Below, one piece after another: positions 1 through 11,379 of a stretch of DNA of 64,000 bases; within the stretch, counting starts at the first letter, position 1; the number at the start of each line of letters is the position of its first letter. The notes under the pieces are model-generated. The model was not told where the DNA came from. It ran no database searches and was given only the letters and a program-made list of their open reading frames with translations. This DNA comes from Tethya wilhelma (taxonomy: Eukaryota; Porifera; Demospongiae; Tethyida; Tethyidae). Where the stretch lies: NCBI GenBank assembly GCA_964030475.1, contig CAXIPT010000034.1, forward strand, positions 1 to 64,000. Reading direction: 5' to 3'. The position numbers and the translations under genes are program-made.

Positions 1-16
1 TGGTAGTACTGGGTAC

Positions 17-968
17 ACAAGTACAAAAAACATTAGAAATGTAATGCAAACATAGGAATGGCCAAATTGTAAAAAAGTGAGCAAACAAGATAGAAATGGT
101 TGTCAGATTGAGCGAGTTCATTTCACTGTGTCACCTATATATGTTCATATCCCTAGCTCAATGACATTGTAGACACAGGAATGAACTCGCTTTATCTGAC
201 AACCATTTCTATCTTGTTTACTCACTTTTTTACGATTTGGCCATTCCTATGTTTGCATTACATTTCTAATGTTTTTTGTACTTGTTTGTTGTATTTTTTT
301 GAATAATTATTTATAATACCAGTCGAATTTAGTCGATAGCCTAAGCAGAGAACTTGCAATGCCAACACTGAACCTAGTCTCACGGGCCAGACTACACTGA
401 ACCCTACAGTACTGAGTCATGCCTTTCAGACAGCTGAAACTCTGAAATCCCAAGCTGAATGTGATTTATGTCAATTATATATGTGTCTTGTTAGCTACAG
501 ATAACTTCCCTACTGAAGAACTGAACACAGAGGAGAACAGAACTTGGGGCACTGCATGTTTGCAATAGATTCCAAATAACACGCACTTGGATATGGAAAG
601 GGTCGTTAAGCTAGCTTATGAATAATGCATGAGTTTAGAAAATAATGGGAGAAGGCGCTTTTCGCCTTGTATCTAGCGACTCAATGAGAGACACAAAAAA
701 CTGATGGCAAAAGCGATTGAAGACAAAGAAACCAAGTTTGTTTGTTCAAGAATTAGCTTCTAAAAGTGAATGGTCTTTGAGATATGGCGTGAGAAGATAG
801 AAGAAGAATAAGAAGAAGATGGAGAAAATTGGAGGTTTGGCATATTTTAGTTTGGTACTTTAGCGATGGTTTTAGGCCATGTTTTTGGGCTCATTAGAAA
901 GAGAAAGAGCTAAATAGTAGCTTGAGAAGCCTTTTAGTGTCAAGCGCTCAGTTTTTGCGGAGTTATTT
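17..968 (+). mobile_element. Family A element, copy 1 (foldback end left, right end lost)
   Basis: Positions 17-290 form a long foldback: about 120-bp arms that are near-perfect reverse complements around a short loop. The arms open with CAAGTACAAAAAACATT and contain ACATAGGAATGGC. A non-coding body of about 670 bp follows and includes GAGAAGGCGC and a GAAGAA-rich tract. The usual terminal hairpin is missing. At about 968 the body switches directly into an oppositely oriented copy. No protein is encoded, so this is non-autonomous. Arm subtype is GTGAGC/GCTCAC. Confidence 0.75.
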
Positions 969-1938
969 GCAATACAAATATTCACGCGAATAACTGCAAA
1001 AAATGAGCGCTTAGCACTAAAAGGCTTCTCAAACTACTACTTAGCTCATTCTCTTTCTAACAAGCCTAAAAACATGGCCTAAAACCATCGCCAAAGTACC
1101 AAAATAAACATGCCAAACCTCCAATTTTCTCCATCTTCTTCTTCTTCTTCTATGTTATTTCAGCGTTTCTTGAAAACTGTTCACTTTCAGAAGCTGATTC
1201 TTGAACGAATATACTTAGTTTCTTTGTCTTCACCCGCTTTTGGTATCGCCTGCTCATGTCTCTCATCGAGTGGCTAGATGGCAGCCATTCATTTCTACAC
1301 TCATGCATAGCTACTTGAAAATTTCAATGACGACCCTTTCCAGATACACAGGTGTGCGTTATTTGGAATTTGAATATTCGCTTCCTGCCTGTAATACCTA
1401 AAGATTTCTGGCTGTGCTGAACTCTCTGTAACTTTTCAGTCTTCAATATTTAGGAGGTGAATACCTTGTTACACTTATTATGTAGTTGTCACTATAAGAA
1501 GATGTGCAAAGCAAGTACATTTGTTAAAATCCTGGCAGCCTCCTGAGCGGCTTACTTTTCAATCCATGTCTGATAGCATAAATATCTATGCTGATAGTGT
1601 ACAAGTAACTACCATATACACGCACACTCAAATAAGATTCGTAGAATTATGAAAAAATGAGAACAAACAAGTGAAAAAAACATTTGAAATGTAATGAGAC
1701 ATAGGAATGGCCAAATCGTAAAAAGAAAGCAAACAAGATGGAATGGCTGTTTTGAGTGTGTAAAGAATTATTCCTATGGGCGACATGAGGGACCCAACAT
1801 GGGAAGAGAGTACTAAATGCAGCCCACACAGGAAGAATTCTTTACACACTCAAAACAGCCATTCCATCTTGTTTGCTTTCTTTTTACGATTTGGCCATTC
1901 CTATGTCTCATTACATTTCAAATGTTTTTTTCACTTGT
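969..1938 (-). mobile_element. Family A element, copy 2 (inverted, joined head-to-head to copy 1)
   Basis: This has the same body as copy 1 on the opposite strand, ending in a foldback at 1668-1938. The arms are of the GAAAGC/GCTTTC subtype. The terminal hairpin is again absent at the junction near 968. Copies 1 and 2 together form an imperfect palindrome of about 1.9 kb. Short ORFs in the foldback are palindrome translations and are not genes. Confidence 0.75.
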
Positions 1939-2321
1939 CATCCTATTGGCAAGCATGACTTTACAAGTACTGGGTCAAACTGGCTCATGCAGTTATAGCC
2001 GTGCTGCATACCTTTCTTGGCTATTTCAATGGCTTCATATATGGATTCTTGCATGAAGTTTAACTTCCTTTTCTTTGACAGCGATGACTGGTCACTGCTA
2101 ACAAGTATCCCTCTTGAAACAATAGCTGTACCAGTACCCTGAGCAAAACGTTTACGGCTAGTGCTGCTCATGCTGTTAGTAGAATCCTTGGAATTATAGG
2201 GGTTCACAACTTCATCCCATTTCAGCAAAAAATCAACACTGGAAGAAATTCCAACGAACTTTGAGGATAGACCCTTCGTACAGTCATGAACTAGAATAAC
2301 ATGTCCACTTTCACACTTAAA
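1938..2321 (-). CDS. hypothetical exon truncated by family A
   Basis: On the minus strand a reading frame is open from a good acceptor (AG at 2322-2323) to a stop at 1938-1940. The stop overlaps the edge of the foldback of family A copy 2, so the mobile element probably supplied it. The peptide contains WDEVVNPYN and a lysine-rich SKKRKL stretch that could be a nuclear localisation signal. I do not recognise the family. It may belong to a host gene or an older transposon. Confidence 0.35.
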   Translation of the reverse strand, partial: FKCESGHVILVHDCTKGLSSKFVGISSSVDFLLKWDEVVNPYNSKDSTNSMSSTSRKRFAQGTGTAIVSRGILVSSDQSSLSKKRKLNFMQESIYEAIEIAKKGMQHGYNCMSQFDPVLVKSCLPIG

Positions 2322-2535
2322 CTATATTTGGGATAAGAACAAGTTTATAGTGAATAGTAGCCATGCTGTGTCCAAATACATTATAATTGAGTAATAAGCT
2401 GTGTATAGAGTACGCAGAGTTTCCTATTGCTTTTGTATTATAGTACAGCTAGCTACAGTATTTGAATAGCTGCCACCATTGACTAAAATAGAAATGCTTA
2501 CAGAGCCCGTGCAGCCGCCACACCCTATATCCATA

Positions 2536-3546
2536 CAAGTACAAAAAACATTAGAAATGTAATGCAAACATAGGAATGGCCAAATCGTAAAAAAGTGAGC
2601 AAACAAGATTAGAATGGTTGTCCGCAGATTGAGCGAATTCATTTCACAGTGTCATCTTATGTTCATATCCCTATTGAGCTCAATGACATTCTAGACACAG
2701 GAATGAACTCGCTCAATCTGCGGACAACCATTCTAATCTTGTTTGCTCACTTTTTTATGATTTGGCCATTCCTATGTTTGCATTATATTTCTAATGTTTT
2801 TTGTACTTGTTTGTTCTATTTTTTGAATAATTGTTTACAATATCAGTGGAATTTAGTCTTTAATGATCCTGAGCAGAGAACTGACTTGCCAACAGTACAG
2901 TAATGCCTTTCAGACAGCTGAAATTCTGAACCCCAAGGCTGAACGTGATTTATGTCCATTATTTTTGTGTCTTGTTAGCTAAAGATAACTTCTCTACTGA
3001 AGAACTGAACACAGAGAACGACAGGAGAGGACAGAACTTGGGGCACTGCATGCTGCAATAGATTCCAAATAACGGGCACTTTAATATGGAAAGGGTCGTT
3101 AGGCTAGCTAGCTAATGAATAATGCATGATTTAGAAATTAATGGCCGCCATATGGAGAAGGCGCTTTTCGCCTTGTATCTAGCGACTCAATGAGAGACAC
3201 AACAAACCGATGGCAAAGAGACTGTCCCCAAAGAAACCAAGTTTGTTCATTCAAGAATCAGCTTTTAAAAGTGAATAGTCTCTGAGAAAAGTTGAGCCAA
3301 GATAGAAGAAGAATAAGAAGAAGATGGAGAAATTTGGAGGTTTGGCATATTTTAGTTTGGTACTTTAGCGATGGTCTTAGGCCATGTTTTAGGGCTCATT
3401 AGAAAGAGAAAGAGCTAAATAGTAGCTTAAGAAGCCTTTTTGTGCCAAGCACTCATATTTTGCAGAGTTATTCGCGTGAATATTTGTATTGCGCTAATGG
3501 ACCATCCGTGCCATTCCTATGTACCCAGTACTACCGTACTGGGAAT
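2536..3546 (+). mobile_element. Family A element, complete copy
   Basis: The foldback end is at 2536-2812 (GTGAGC/GCTCAC arms) and the non-coding body runs to 3500. The right end reads GCCATTCCTATGT followed by the hairpin CCCAGTACTACCGTACTGGG at 3524-3543 and AAT. The left flank ends ATA and the right end is followed by ATA, so a 3-bp target duplication is possible but not certain in AT-rich DNA. Confidence 0.8.
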
Positions 3547-3980
3547 AATTTACTTGCTACCTTAAATTCACAGTAAAGCTAGTTATGTAATCACATATCT
3601 AGCTAGGCATTATTTACTGGCAATGCCGTGCATAGTATAATTAACTTACATGCACTGACTCCTCCGCAGAAAAGTTTCTCTTTTCTAGTTTACTGCTATC
3701 AGGAATACACAGACTATGTCCAATATATTTCCCAAACCACACTTTGGTTTCTTCATGTACTCTCCATCAGCTCCTTTCAGACAAACACCAGTAGCAGTAC
3801 TCTCCAAATACCACCTCTTCGGCTTAGGAAGTCTCGAAAACTATCAGTGCTAGTGCAAATGGCGGCTAGAAGAACACTTTGCGTAGTCATGGTTTCGTGC
3901 CGCCTGTGCAGCTGTCACAGGCTCACGTGCGTCTGCAGTACAGCTGCCCTGTGCTCATGCTGCCTGCACACAGAAAAATC

Positions 3981-4729
3981 ATGAGTAGCAGTACAGACAA
4001 TGAAGAAGAAAACTTGGAAGGCCCTTCCAAGAGAGCTCACTTGAACAGCCCTGAAAGATTCTCTTTTTGTCTGATAGCAGTTCTTCTGGCATGCAACTCC
4101 AATGATGACGATGCGGTTGCTATAATTATGTCAACTGATGATGCGGCCAATTCAGAATCGAGCTGTTACTCCGATGAATCTGTCAGTGGCATTAGCTCTG
4201 GGCTTGCTACTGCACTTCCTAAATGCCCAGAAGACTCAGAGAGAAGGCTCCTTCAAACTGTATCTCAGGTTCTGGTCGATATTTGTTGTGAGAAAGAATG
4301 CTTGCATAACCTTATAGTCAAGGAAGTTTTATCGTCACGCCAGAAGTTTGCTTCCATGGGTTTAGTGGACCAGCAACAATGGATAAGTGCGAAAACAGCA
4401 CAATTTTGAATCAAGAGTTGTCTACATAGTATGTTCTAGCTGGAAAAAAAATCTGCAAATCTGCTTTTTGCAAAGCATATAGCTTCTCTGAAGCTAGGCT
4501 GGCATGAATAAAACAGAAAGTGTCCTTGGGACAAGTGAGCGTTGAGCATGAAAACAAAGGAAAGAAGAGATCTAATTCTAAGGCTGAAGAAGCTAAAACA
4601 TGGATGAAGCGATACTTCTCCCTAATAGGAGACAAACAGCCATGCAGACAAGTTAAAGATTTACCTGAAGGAAGACATGGATACCAGAAGACAGCCTTGT
4701 CAGCCTCAGCACTTTTTAATATTGCATGA
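3981..4729 (+). pseudogene. transposon-like protein N-terminal remnant
   Basis: An ORF from an ATG at 3981 to 4409 encodes an acidic, serine-rich N-terminus. It could start upstream at 3879 in the same frame. A second open stretch in another frame (about 4455-4729) holds KTWMKRYFSLIGDKQP and a following LP. This resembles a W..YF...GD..P....LP pattern I know from N-terminal regions of several invertebrate transposon-encoded proteins. An in-frame TGA and the frame change between the two parts suggest decay or an unrecognised intron. The family assignment is tentative. Confidence 0.3.
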
Positions 4730-4816
4730 TGACTTTCCCCATGTTGACATTCCACATAGCTTAATTAGCTAACACTAACCGCTTAAATGGGCCGGGCATA
4801 ATGATTATTATCTATA

Positions 4817-5909
4817 CAAGTGAAAAAAAAACATTGGAAATGTAATGAGACATAGGAATGGCCAAATCGTAAAAAAGAAAGCAAACAAGAGCGAATGGCT
4901 GTTTGAGTGTGTGCAGAATCATTCCTGTGTGGGCTGCATGTAGTACTTTCTTCCCATGTTGAGTCCCTCATGTTGCCCATAGGAATAATTTTTTACACAC
5001 TCAAACAGCCATTCCATCTTGTTTGCTTTCTTTTTTACGATTTGGCCATTCCTGTCTCATTACATTTTTTTCACTTGTTTGTTCTCATTTTTTCATAATT
5101 ATACATCACAGTTGAGTTTGTGTGTATATGGTAGTTACTTGTACACTATCAGCATGGATATTATAGCTTATGCTATAATCTTTGCTATCAGTAAAGTGAG
5201 GCATCTCAGGAGGCTAGAGCTGTATCTTACTGTGACAAAATTTACTTGCTTTGCTCATATTCTTATAATGACAACTATGTAACAAAGTAGTCTATTCCCC
5301 CCCTAAATATTTAAGACTGCAAGGTACCAGTAACTGATTACAGAGACTTCAACACAACCAGAAATCTTCAGGTAAAACAGGCAGGCAGCAAATCAGAGCA
5401 GCAAATATTTGGATTCCAAATAACGCACACTTGTCTTACTGGAAAAGGGTCGTCAACTTGATTTCCTAAGTAGCTAATGAATTATTAATGAGTATAGAAA
5501 TGAATGGCTGCCATATGGAGAAGGCGCTTTTTGTCTTGTATCTATAGACTCCGCTAGAGAGGCAAATAACCAATACAAAAAGCATGTGAAGACAAAGATA
5601 CCAAGTCTATTCGTTCAAGAGTCAGCTTCTGAAAGTGAGCGATATGTGAGAAAAGTTGAGCCAAGATAGAAGAAGAAGAAGAATCAGAAGGAGAAAATTG
5701 GAGGTTTGGCATACTTTAGTTTGGTACTTTAGCGATGGTTTTAGGCCATGTTTTTGGGCTCATCAGAAAGAGAAAAAGCTAAATAGTAGCTTAAGAAGTC
5801 TTTAATGCCAAGCACTCAGTTTTTGCAGAGTTAGTTGCGTGAATATTTGTATTGCGCTACTGGACCATCTGTGCCATTCCTATGTACCCAGTACTACCGT
5901 ACTGGGAAT
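4817..5909 (+). mobile_element. Family A element, complete copy
   Basis: The foldback end is at 4817-5090 with GAAAGC/GCTTTC arms. A non-coding body follows, then the right-end hairpin at 5887-5906 and AAT. ATA flanks both ends, as in the copy at 2536. The only ORFs are palindrome or low-complexity translations. Confidence 0.8.
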
Positions 5910-6400
5910 AATACACATGCAGGAGAACAGATTTTGCAAATGTGATACATGTGTAATGTTAAAGCTAGAGAAGCGAGAGTGTATGGACAAGACTAAACAG
6001 AAATTTATGATTAAAAACTGAGACTACACCTGCAAAAAGTGGAGTAAGTACATGCATGTCTAATTTAGCCCAACAATAATTTATTATTATACATAGGTTA
6101 AATCTTTTAACCTATATATGTCATACGTAAGGTCAGGAGCTTATGAATGCTGCGAAGCAGCGGGATGGAGCGGCTTACTAGTGAAATCACGTTTAGTAAA
6201 ATCAGTACTAAAACTACCATATAAGGCAGCCTTATGCAGGTGCTAGTACTGGGCTGTGGCGTGTACTTTAACTGGTAATGAGTGTTGGTATCATAATCAC
6301 ATAACAACAGTAAGGCCCAAGGGTGACATTTTGCAGTGCGCATTATTAAGCAGAAGTATGGAGCAGGCAACAACTAAAAAGAGACCATCTGAATCGCCTG
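5910..6400. other. intergenic, nothing recognised
   Basis: This is AT-rich sequence with only short ORFs that lack coding character. I see no repeat shared with the rest of the window. Confidence 0.4.
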
Positions 6401-6661
6401 ATTGACAGGCTAATCCAGCAAAAAGGCAGAGACTTCTTCCAACCTCCGTTCGAGGACATGCTGCTTCGTCATCAAGTATGGCTGGACAGATCTTCAACTT
6501 TAAACTTACTGGGAGCGTAAAGCTTATAAGCCGAAAAAGCGCAGTCTTGGGATGGTTGCAGGTGAGCACTACTGATATACTTTGAGTGTTCAAGTGTATA
6601 GTCTAGGGGAATCATGTAGTGAAATGAATTTTCCAATAATTACACCCTTTTCATTTCCCAG

Positions 6662-6949
6662 ATGGCATACCTGACAAGATTACAGAGATGCAGGCCAAAA
6701 TTGTGCCATCTTTTGTGCACAACGGCTCTCCACTAACACGACTGGTATTCCTTGGAGCAGTTACAACCAATAATCCTGTAAGGACTCCCATTGCTAATCC
6801 ACGAGTCATTCTGGAGTTTGATGCCAGACATGTGATGGATTGTGTACTTGAGGTACATTTTCAGTGCCTAAAAAAATTTCCCTTCAAAGAAGAGGCATAC
6901 TCCCTTATTGAATCGCTTAAGAAAGAGAGTGGTTATATATTATGTCCAG
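6662..6949 (+). CDS. hypothetical internal exon
   Basis: A 288-nt exon is open in one frame, with acceptor CCCAG at 6657-6661 and donor GTATGT at 6950. A preceding candidate exon ends at a GTGAGC donor near 6560. Joining it in the phase that keeps this exon open gives a lysine-rich stretch (ERKAYKPKKRSLG) before the junction, although that frame meets a stop about ten codons further upstream. The peptide includes SFVHNGSPL and LEFDARHVMDC. I recognise no domain. The matched splice sites and open frame argue for a real, possibly decayed, gene. Confidence 0.4.
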
Positions 6950-8218
6950 GTATGTACCATCTTTTCTGGACTCTATACCTAAACATACAGTGTATGTGTG
7001 TGTTGGGACAGGGGTGTGTTTGGAGGGGGGAGGGGCCGAATCGGGAAGACTGAAACCATATCTTTCGAGAGCAAGAGTTTGGGAAAGTGGGGTCCATTTC
7101 TACAGCGATCAGACCACATGAATTGCTTGATGTGGTACCTGAGTCAGATAAAGCAACTACGGATCATATGTGTCCCAAATGCTATCGACTTCATTACCAT
7201 CTACATGATATGTTGAACAGAAAGGAGGCAGACTGTTCACACTTGTCTTTTCCTCTTTGAAGATCTTTGTTAGGTACCAAGATATGGTACTACGGACATT
7301 GCTGATGGACGACTTATTGACTGATGACTTACTGCTAACACTTGGCAATCCACCAGATTCAAACTAGGAGTAGCTATAGACTGCGTAGGATGCTTCAGTT
7401 GCAGCCATGCTTCATACTTAGGATCATGTAAACATCACAATAAGTCTCTCTTCTTCTGGTAAAAATTGGTACCAAGCGTCAGATCCTTTAAGGTTAGAAA
7501 CATCAAACACTTTGACAGGGACCATTGCCAGTCATTAATTTGAGTAACCACATTTCCTAAATCCACTCATTATGTCGATGTTAATGAACTTCGAATTTTC
7601 CATGTTTCTCTCCAATGTACTTTTTACAGGCTGTGTGGAAAAACGATAATATTATTAAACTCCAATATTGAGCAGTTATAAAACATACGTTCTGTGCACT
7701 ACTTAACTCCATTATCACTGGTTTTAAACAAGCTAGGTACCAGGGAGAGGGGGGGAGCTATTTCATGGTGTGGTGGAGGAACAGGTTTTTTGCAGGGATA
7801 AATCAGCATGGGAGGAATTGCATGTCCACTTGTATAGACGCAAGTTCCTCTTTCGGCAGCTGTCAAGGAATAGACATGTTTCTGTCAGACTTTGGTGATA
7901 ACCTTTTCTGGTTTGTAAACAATGTGCCTGTTTTGTCAACGTTTCATATATTCATTGGTTTAACCTGTTTCACTTGCTCTTTAGTCTGCCCCAACAGCAT
8001 GCTGATACTACAACTACGTAGCACTGATCCACAATGACTCCGTTGTTTGGTGGTTGGTGATAGAGCCATGATCATTAGGTTATCTAATTATTTAACGATA
8101 TTTTAATACCCCCAGTTTATTTTATACTTGTGGCCTGGCTATAATCCTATAACCCAATTTGCATATGACAACTCCCATAACCCCCATTAAAACCCCTCTC
8201 TGAGTTATGATATCCCAA
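6950..8218. other. intergenic, no confident feature
   Basis: Short ORFs occur on both strands, for example a 90-codon frame at 7765-8037 with no recognisable motif. Nothing here has matched splice sites or a known domain. The motif 'tataacccaattt' occurs both near 8150 and at 9190, on either side of the next mobile element. Confidence 0.4.
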
Positions 8219-9189
8219 TATGTGTACAAAAATAAAAAAATGTAATGAGAAACAGGAATGGCCAAATTATAAAAAAGAAAGCAAACAAGTGGAATGGCTT
8301 TTAACCTGCGTGCAGAATCCTTCTGGGCTGCATGTAATAGTCTTTTTACTGTCTCAAGTCCTTCATTTCGCCCACAGGAAGAATTCTTTACACACTCTAA
8401 CAGCCATTCCATTTGTTTGCTTTCTTTTTTATGATTTGGCCATTCCTGTGTTTCATTACATTTTCAATGTTTTTTTTTTATTCTTGTTTGCTCTCATTTT
8501 CTCATAATTCTGTCAGTGAGTTTGTGCTGTGTGTATCAGTGTGTGTGTGTCTGACTGAATGTGTGACGTTACATGTCCTGCTAGCTTACTGAATTTGCAT
8601 GACCTGTCACTGCAGGCGGAGCAGTGGCATCACAAAACTTTGTTGCCTTCAGTGCTAAGTTGCTTATTCAATAGTAGAAGATAGTTATTGAAGAAGGTAG
8701 AGTTCAGCACTGGTCAGGTAAACTGTGGATTCCAAATAATGCACACTTGCCTATGTGGAAAGGGTTGTCAAGTTGAATTCCCAAGTGTTCATGAATAATG
8801 CATGAATTTAAAAATTAACGGCGGCCATACGGAGAAGGCGCTTTCTGTCTTGTATCTAGTGACTGGACGAGAGACATAAAAAACCGAAGCCAAAAGCGAC
8901 TGAAGACAAAGATACCACGTTTATTCATTCAAGAATCAGCTTCTAAAAGCGAGCGGTCTCTGAGAAAAGCCTTGCCAACATAGAAGAAGAAGAAAATGGA
9001 GAAAATTGGAGGTGTGGCATAGTTTAGTTTGGTACTTTAGCGATGGTTTTAGGCCATGTTTTGAGCAGCTTGAGAAGCATTTTAGTGCCAAGCGCTCAGT
9101 TTTTGTAGAGTTATTCGCGTTAATATTTGTATTGCGCTAATGGAGCATCCGTGCTATTCCTGTGTACCCAGTACTACCATACTGGGAAT
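8219..9189 (+). mobile_element. Family A element, complete but diverged
   Basis: The foldback end is at about 8219-8505 (GAAAGC/GCTTTC) and its outermost bases are degenerate. The right hairpin is CCCAGTACTACCATACTGGG at 9167-9186, with one loop substitution from the usual form. The body carries the shared GAAGGCGC and GAAGAAGAA segments. It is non-coding. Confidence 0.75.
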
Positions 9190-9277
9190 ATAACCCAATT
9201 TGTGCAGTATTACCATTATAATCATCCTATAACCACAATAACTGGTTATGGTGAATCAGAGTCTGAAATTGGTATAA

Positions 9278-10130
9278 TTATACCCCCTTTATTAAGCCAC
9301 ATATGAATACACTGAATGAATAAATCACTCTTCCCCTGTCGAGGGGATGAATTACAGAGTCCTTAATCCCTCTTTTCGCTGCATGTATGCGAAACAAATG
9401 ATCAATAAAGTTAGTGCAATCCACCACTGCATGCCTCGTGTAATGCCAGCCAAAGGTCTTGATGAAGTGACATCGGGTACCATTGTACTGTGGCAAAGCA
9501 ATGGGCCTGGCCTGAGCCCTCTGTAACCTACCAGGACTTTACTGGGCAAATGGTATTGTTCGTTCTACCCATCACAATAGTTACTCCTTGTCTTAGCTTA
9601 TCTGGGTTCTTGGCTACCAGATCGCTTATAGATAGGTGTCATGAAGCATCAAAGAAGTGTTTTTAGTGGTGAACTCACCAGAACCAAAAGAATACCACAC
9701 ATGATGCAGAGCAGAGCAGCCTTTTTTTGTAGTTTTGACACGATCAGTGGGGTGATTGGTAGTCTGTTGTTGTGGCCTGGTGATCTTTGTTTCCAGGCAC
9801 CTTTCAGAAGTAGGTCTAGTCTCAAGTGGGCCGAAATAGCAGACAGATACGATCGTATCATTACTCGTTGAGATAAGTCAGAAGTTGTTCTGTGGCTGGG
9901 AACGGGGGTAGGTTCATCTGTTCGCAAAGTTAAAGTAGCTCCGTTGCCTTGAAGCATAGCTGTGTTGAGTGCTTGGTGCAATGCCAATCGGGCTGCTCCT
10001 CCACTAGAACCTGCCACAGCTGATGGGGTACCGTTGTAGGGCACGGACTGGCTGTTGGGTTTTTCTCGAAGAAAACCTGATAAGACTAGGCAGATGCAAA
10101 GCATCAATGGGGCGAGCCTGAGCGAGATTG
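9278..10130 (-). pseudogene. tyrosine recombinase (Crypton/DIRS-like integrase) remnant
   Basis: Several frames on the minus strand match successive parts of a tyrosine recombinase. In order they are a core-binding-type GIAPSTQHSYASRQRSY, then YLSAISAHLRL, then RLPITP near 9750, then GSGEFTT, then DLVAKNPDKLRQGV, and finally HLFRIHAAKRGIKDS near 9400. The family's first catalytic arginine normally sits in R-S-G-E; here the codon reads glycine. The second-box HxxR is recognisable. Frameshifts and stops separate the blocks, so the protein is not functional. Such genes are carried by Crypton, Ngaro and DIRS-type elements; which one cannot be told without flanking domains. Confidence 0.65.
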
Positions 10131-10326
10131 TTATTAGTTTATGAATTGTTAACGTTAATAAATTTTAGAATTATATAATAGAATGGTTGTAAATGATATG
10201 CTATATTATAGTATTGAGTTGCAGTGCTCTTGCATCAATAATTATGATGATAGCCAACACCATCGCGAATATGTGACACTGCATCGTTGGCCCCCCACCC
10301 TACCACCCGTTTTGGGGCAGTTTCTG

Positions 10327-10490
10327 TGATGTGTCTTCAATCTTCGACACCAATCTTCTGTTTTCAAACTTCTTTCTTCAAACTTCTGGTGTCAATTGTG
10401 TGGTTTATTCTGTCTTCAATCTTCGACATCAATCTTCTGTCTTCAAACTTCTTTCTTCAAACTTCTGATGTCAATTTTGATGTACTGATG
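10327..10490. repeat. two-unit tandem repeat (period about 79 bp) rich in CTTC
   Basis: Two adjacent units share TCTTCAATCTTCGACA and CTTCTTTCTTCAAACTTCTG. Each contains a 6-bp inverted repeat: GACACC/GGTGTC in the first (10346-10351 with 10388-10393) and GACATC/GATGTC in the second (10425-10430 with 10467-10472). Confidence 0.7.
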
Positions 10491-10738
10491 CTGATTCTCT
10501 TCAAACTTCATAAGTGTGTGNAAAAATCACAAAATGTCACACTTTTTTTTTGGTAACAAAACCACGCTTATATCGTGACACAGTTTCTTAACAAACCTAA
10601 CCTTAACAATTATCATAGTAAATTCTTATCAGTGCTGCATGATCTATGGTAAAATCATTAATTTTAGTAAAACGGAAAGCATGCATTAGCCAATGACTTC
10701 AGCTCAGCTAATATTAATTGTGCAAATTATCATTGTCT

Positions 10739-10853
10739 AGACACACACATGTACATACACACACACAAGCAAGCACCACGCAGCACTCATATACACATGT
10801 ATGTACACACTCTCAAACACACACGTACACATACACATACACACACACACATA

Positions 10854-10887
<34 letters not shown>

Positions 10888-10895
10888 TGCACACA

Positions 10896-10940
<45 letters not shown>

Positions 10941-10956
10941 GACATACACACGCGTA
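10739..10956. repeat. (CA)n microsatellite
   Basis: A long CA-dominated tract with occasional TA and CG interruptions. The histidine/threonine ORFs read from it are artefacts. An assembly gap N lies nearby at 10521. Confidence 0.95.
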
Positions 10957-11379
10957 CACACTAGAGAGAAATGATAAAAATCACAAGCACAGTTTTTGTA
11001 ACTGATAATTATTGGGACAATTATTTCTTAAATTTATGGCCCCTGCATGATGGGCATGTAGCACTTAGCACAATTAAGTTTGCCACTTGGAAATTTTGTG
11101 AATTAGTTCTTGTACTGCATCAATTTGATTTAGTGGACCAGGTGTGCAAAAGCAAAGTACAGAGTTGATCCTGTGAGCATTGCATGACTACCTCATGATT
11201 AAGTCTTGAATACTACTTGTTATAATTAACAACTATATAATCACATTGTAATAATTTCTTTCATCCCATAATATAATACCTACATACAAGCTATAGCTAT
11301 GATCTACTGAGTGTGTTCATGTATCCACAGTTAAAATACCCCCACTAGTTGATGAAAGGATATAACTGGGGACGTTTTA

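Noticed and set aside
1628..1958. Paired ORFs of 60-79 codons on both strands
   Set aside because: They are mirror translations of the foldback arms and recur identically in every family A copy.
3524..3547. Family A hairpin as the 3' end of a Helitron
   Set aside because: A short hairpin near the end is Helitron-like, but there is no CTRR terminus after it. The other end is a long foldback rather than TC, and flanking bases suggest short duplications.
7765..8037. 90-codon plus-strand ORF
   Set aside because: It has no recognisable domain, no splice context and low-complexity stretches; I could not support it as a gene.
10718..11005. Histidine/threonine-rich proteins
   Set aside because: They are translations of a (CA)n tract in several frames. 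The same applies near 14913-15146 and 22715-23236.
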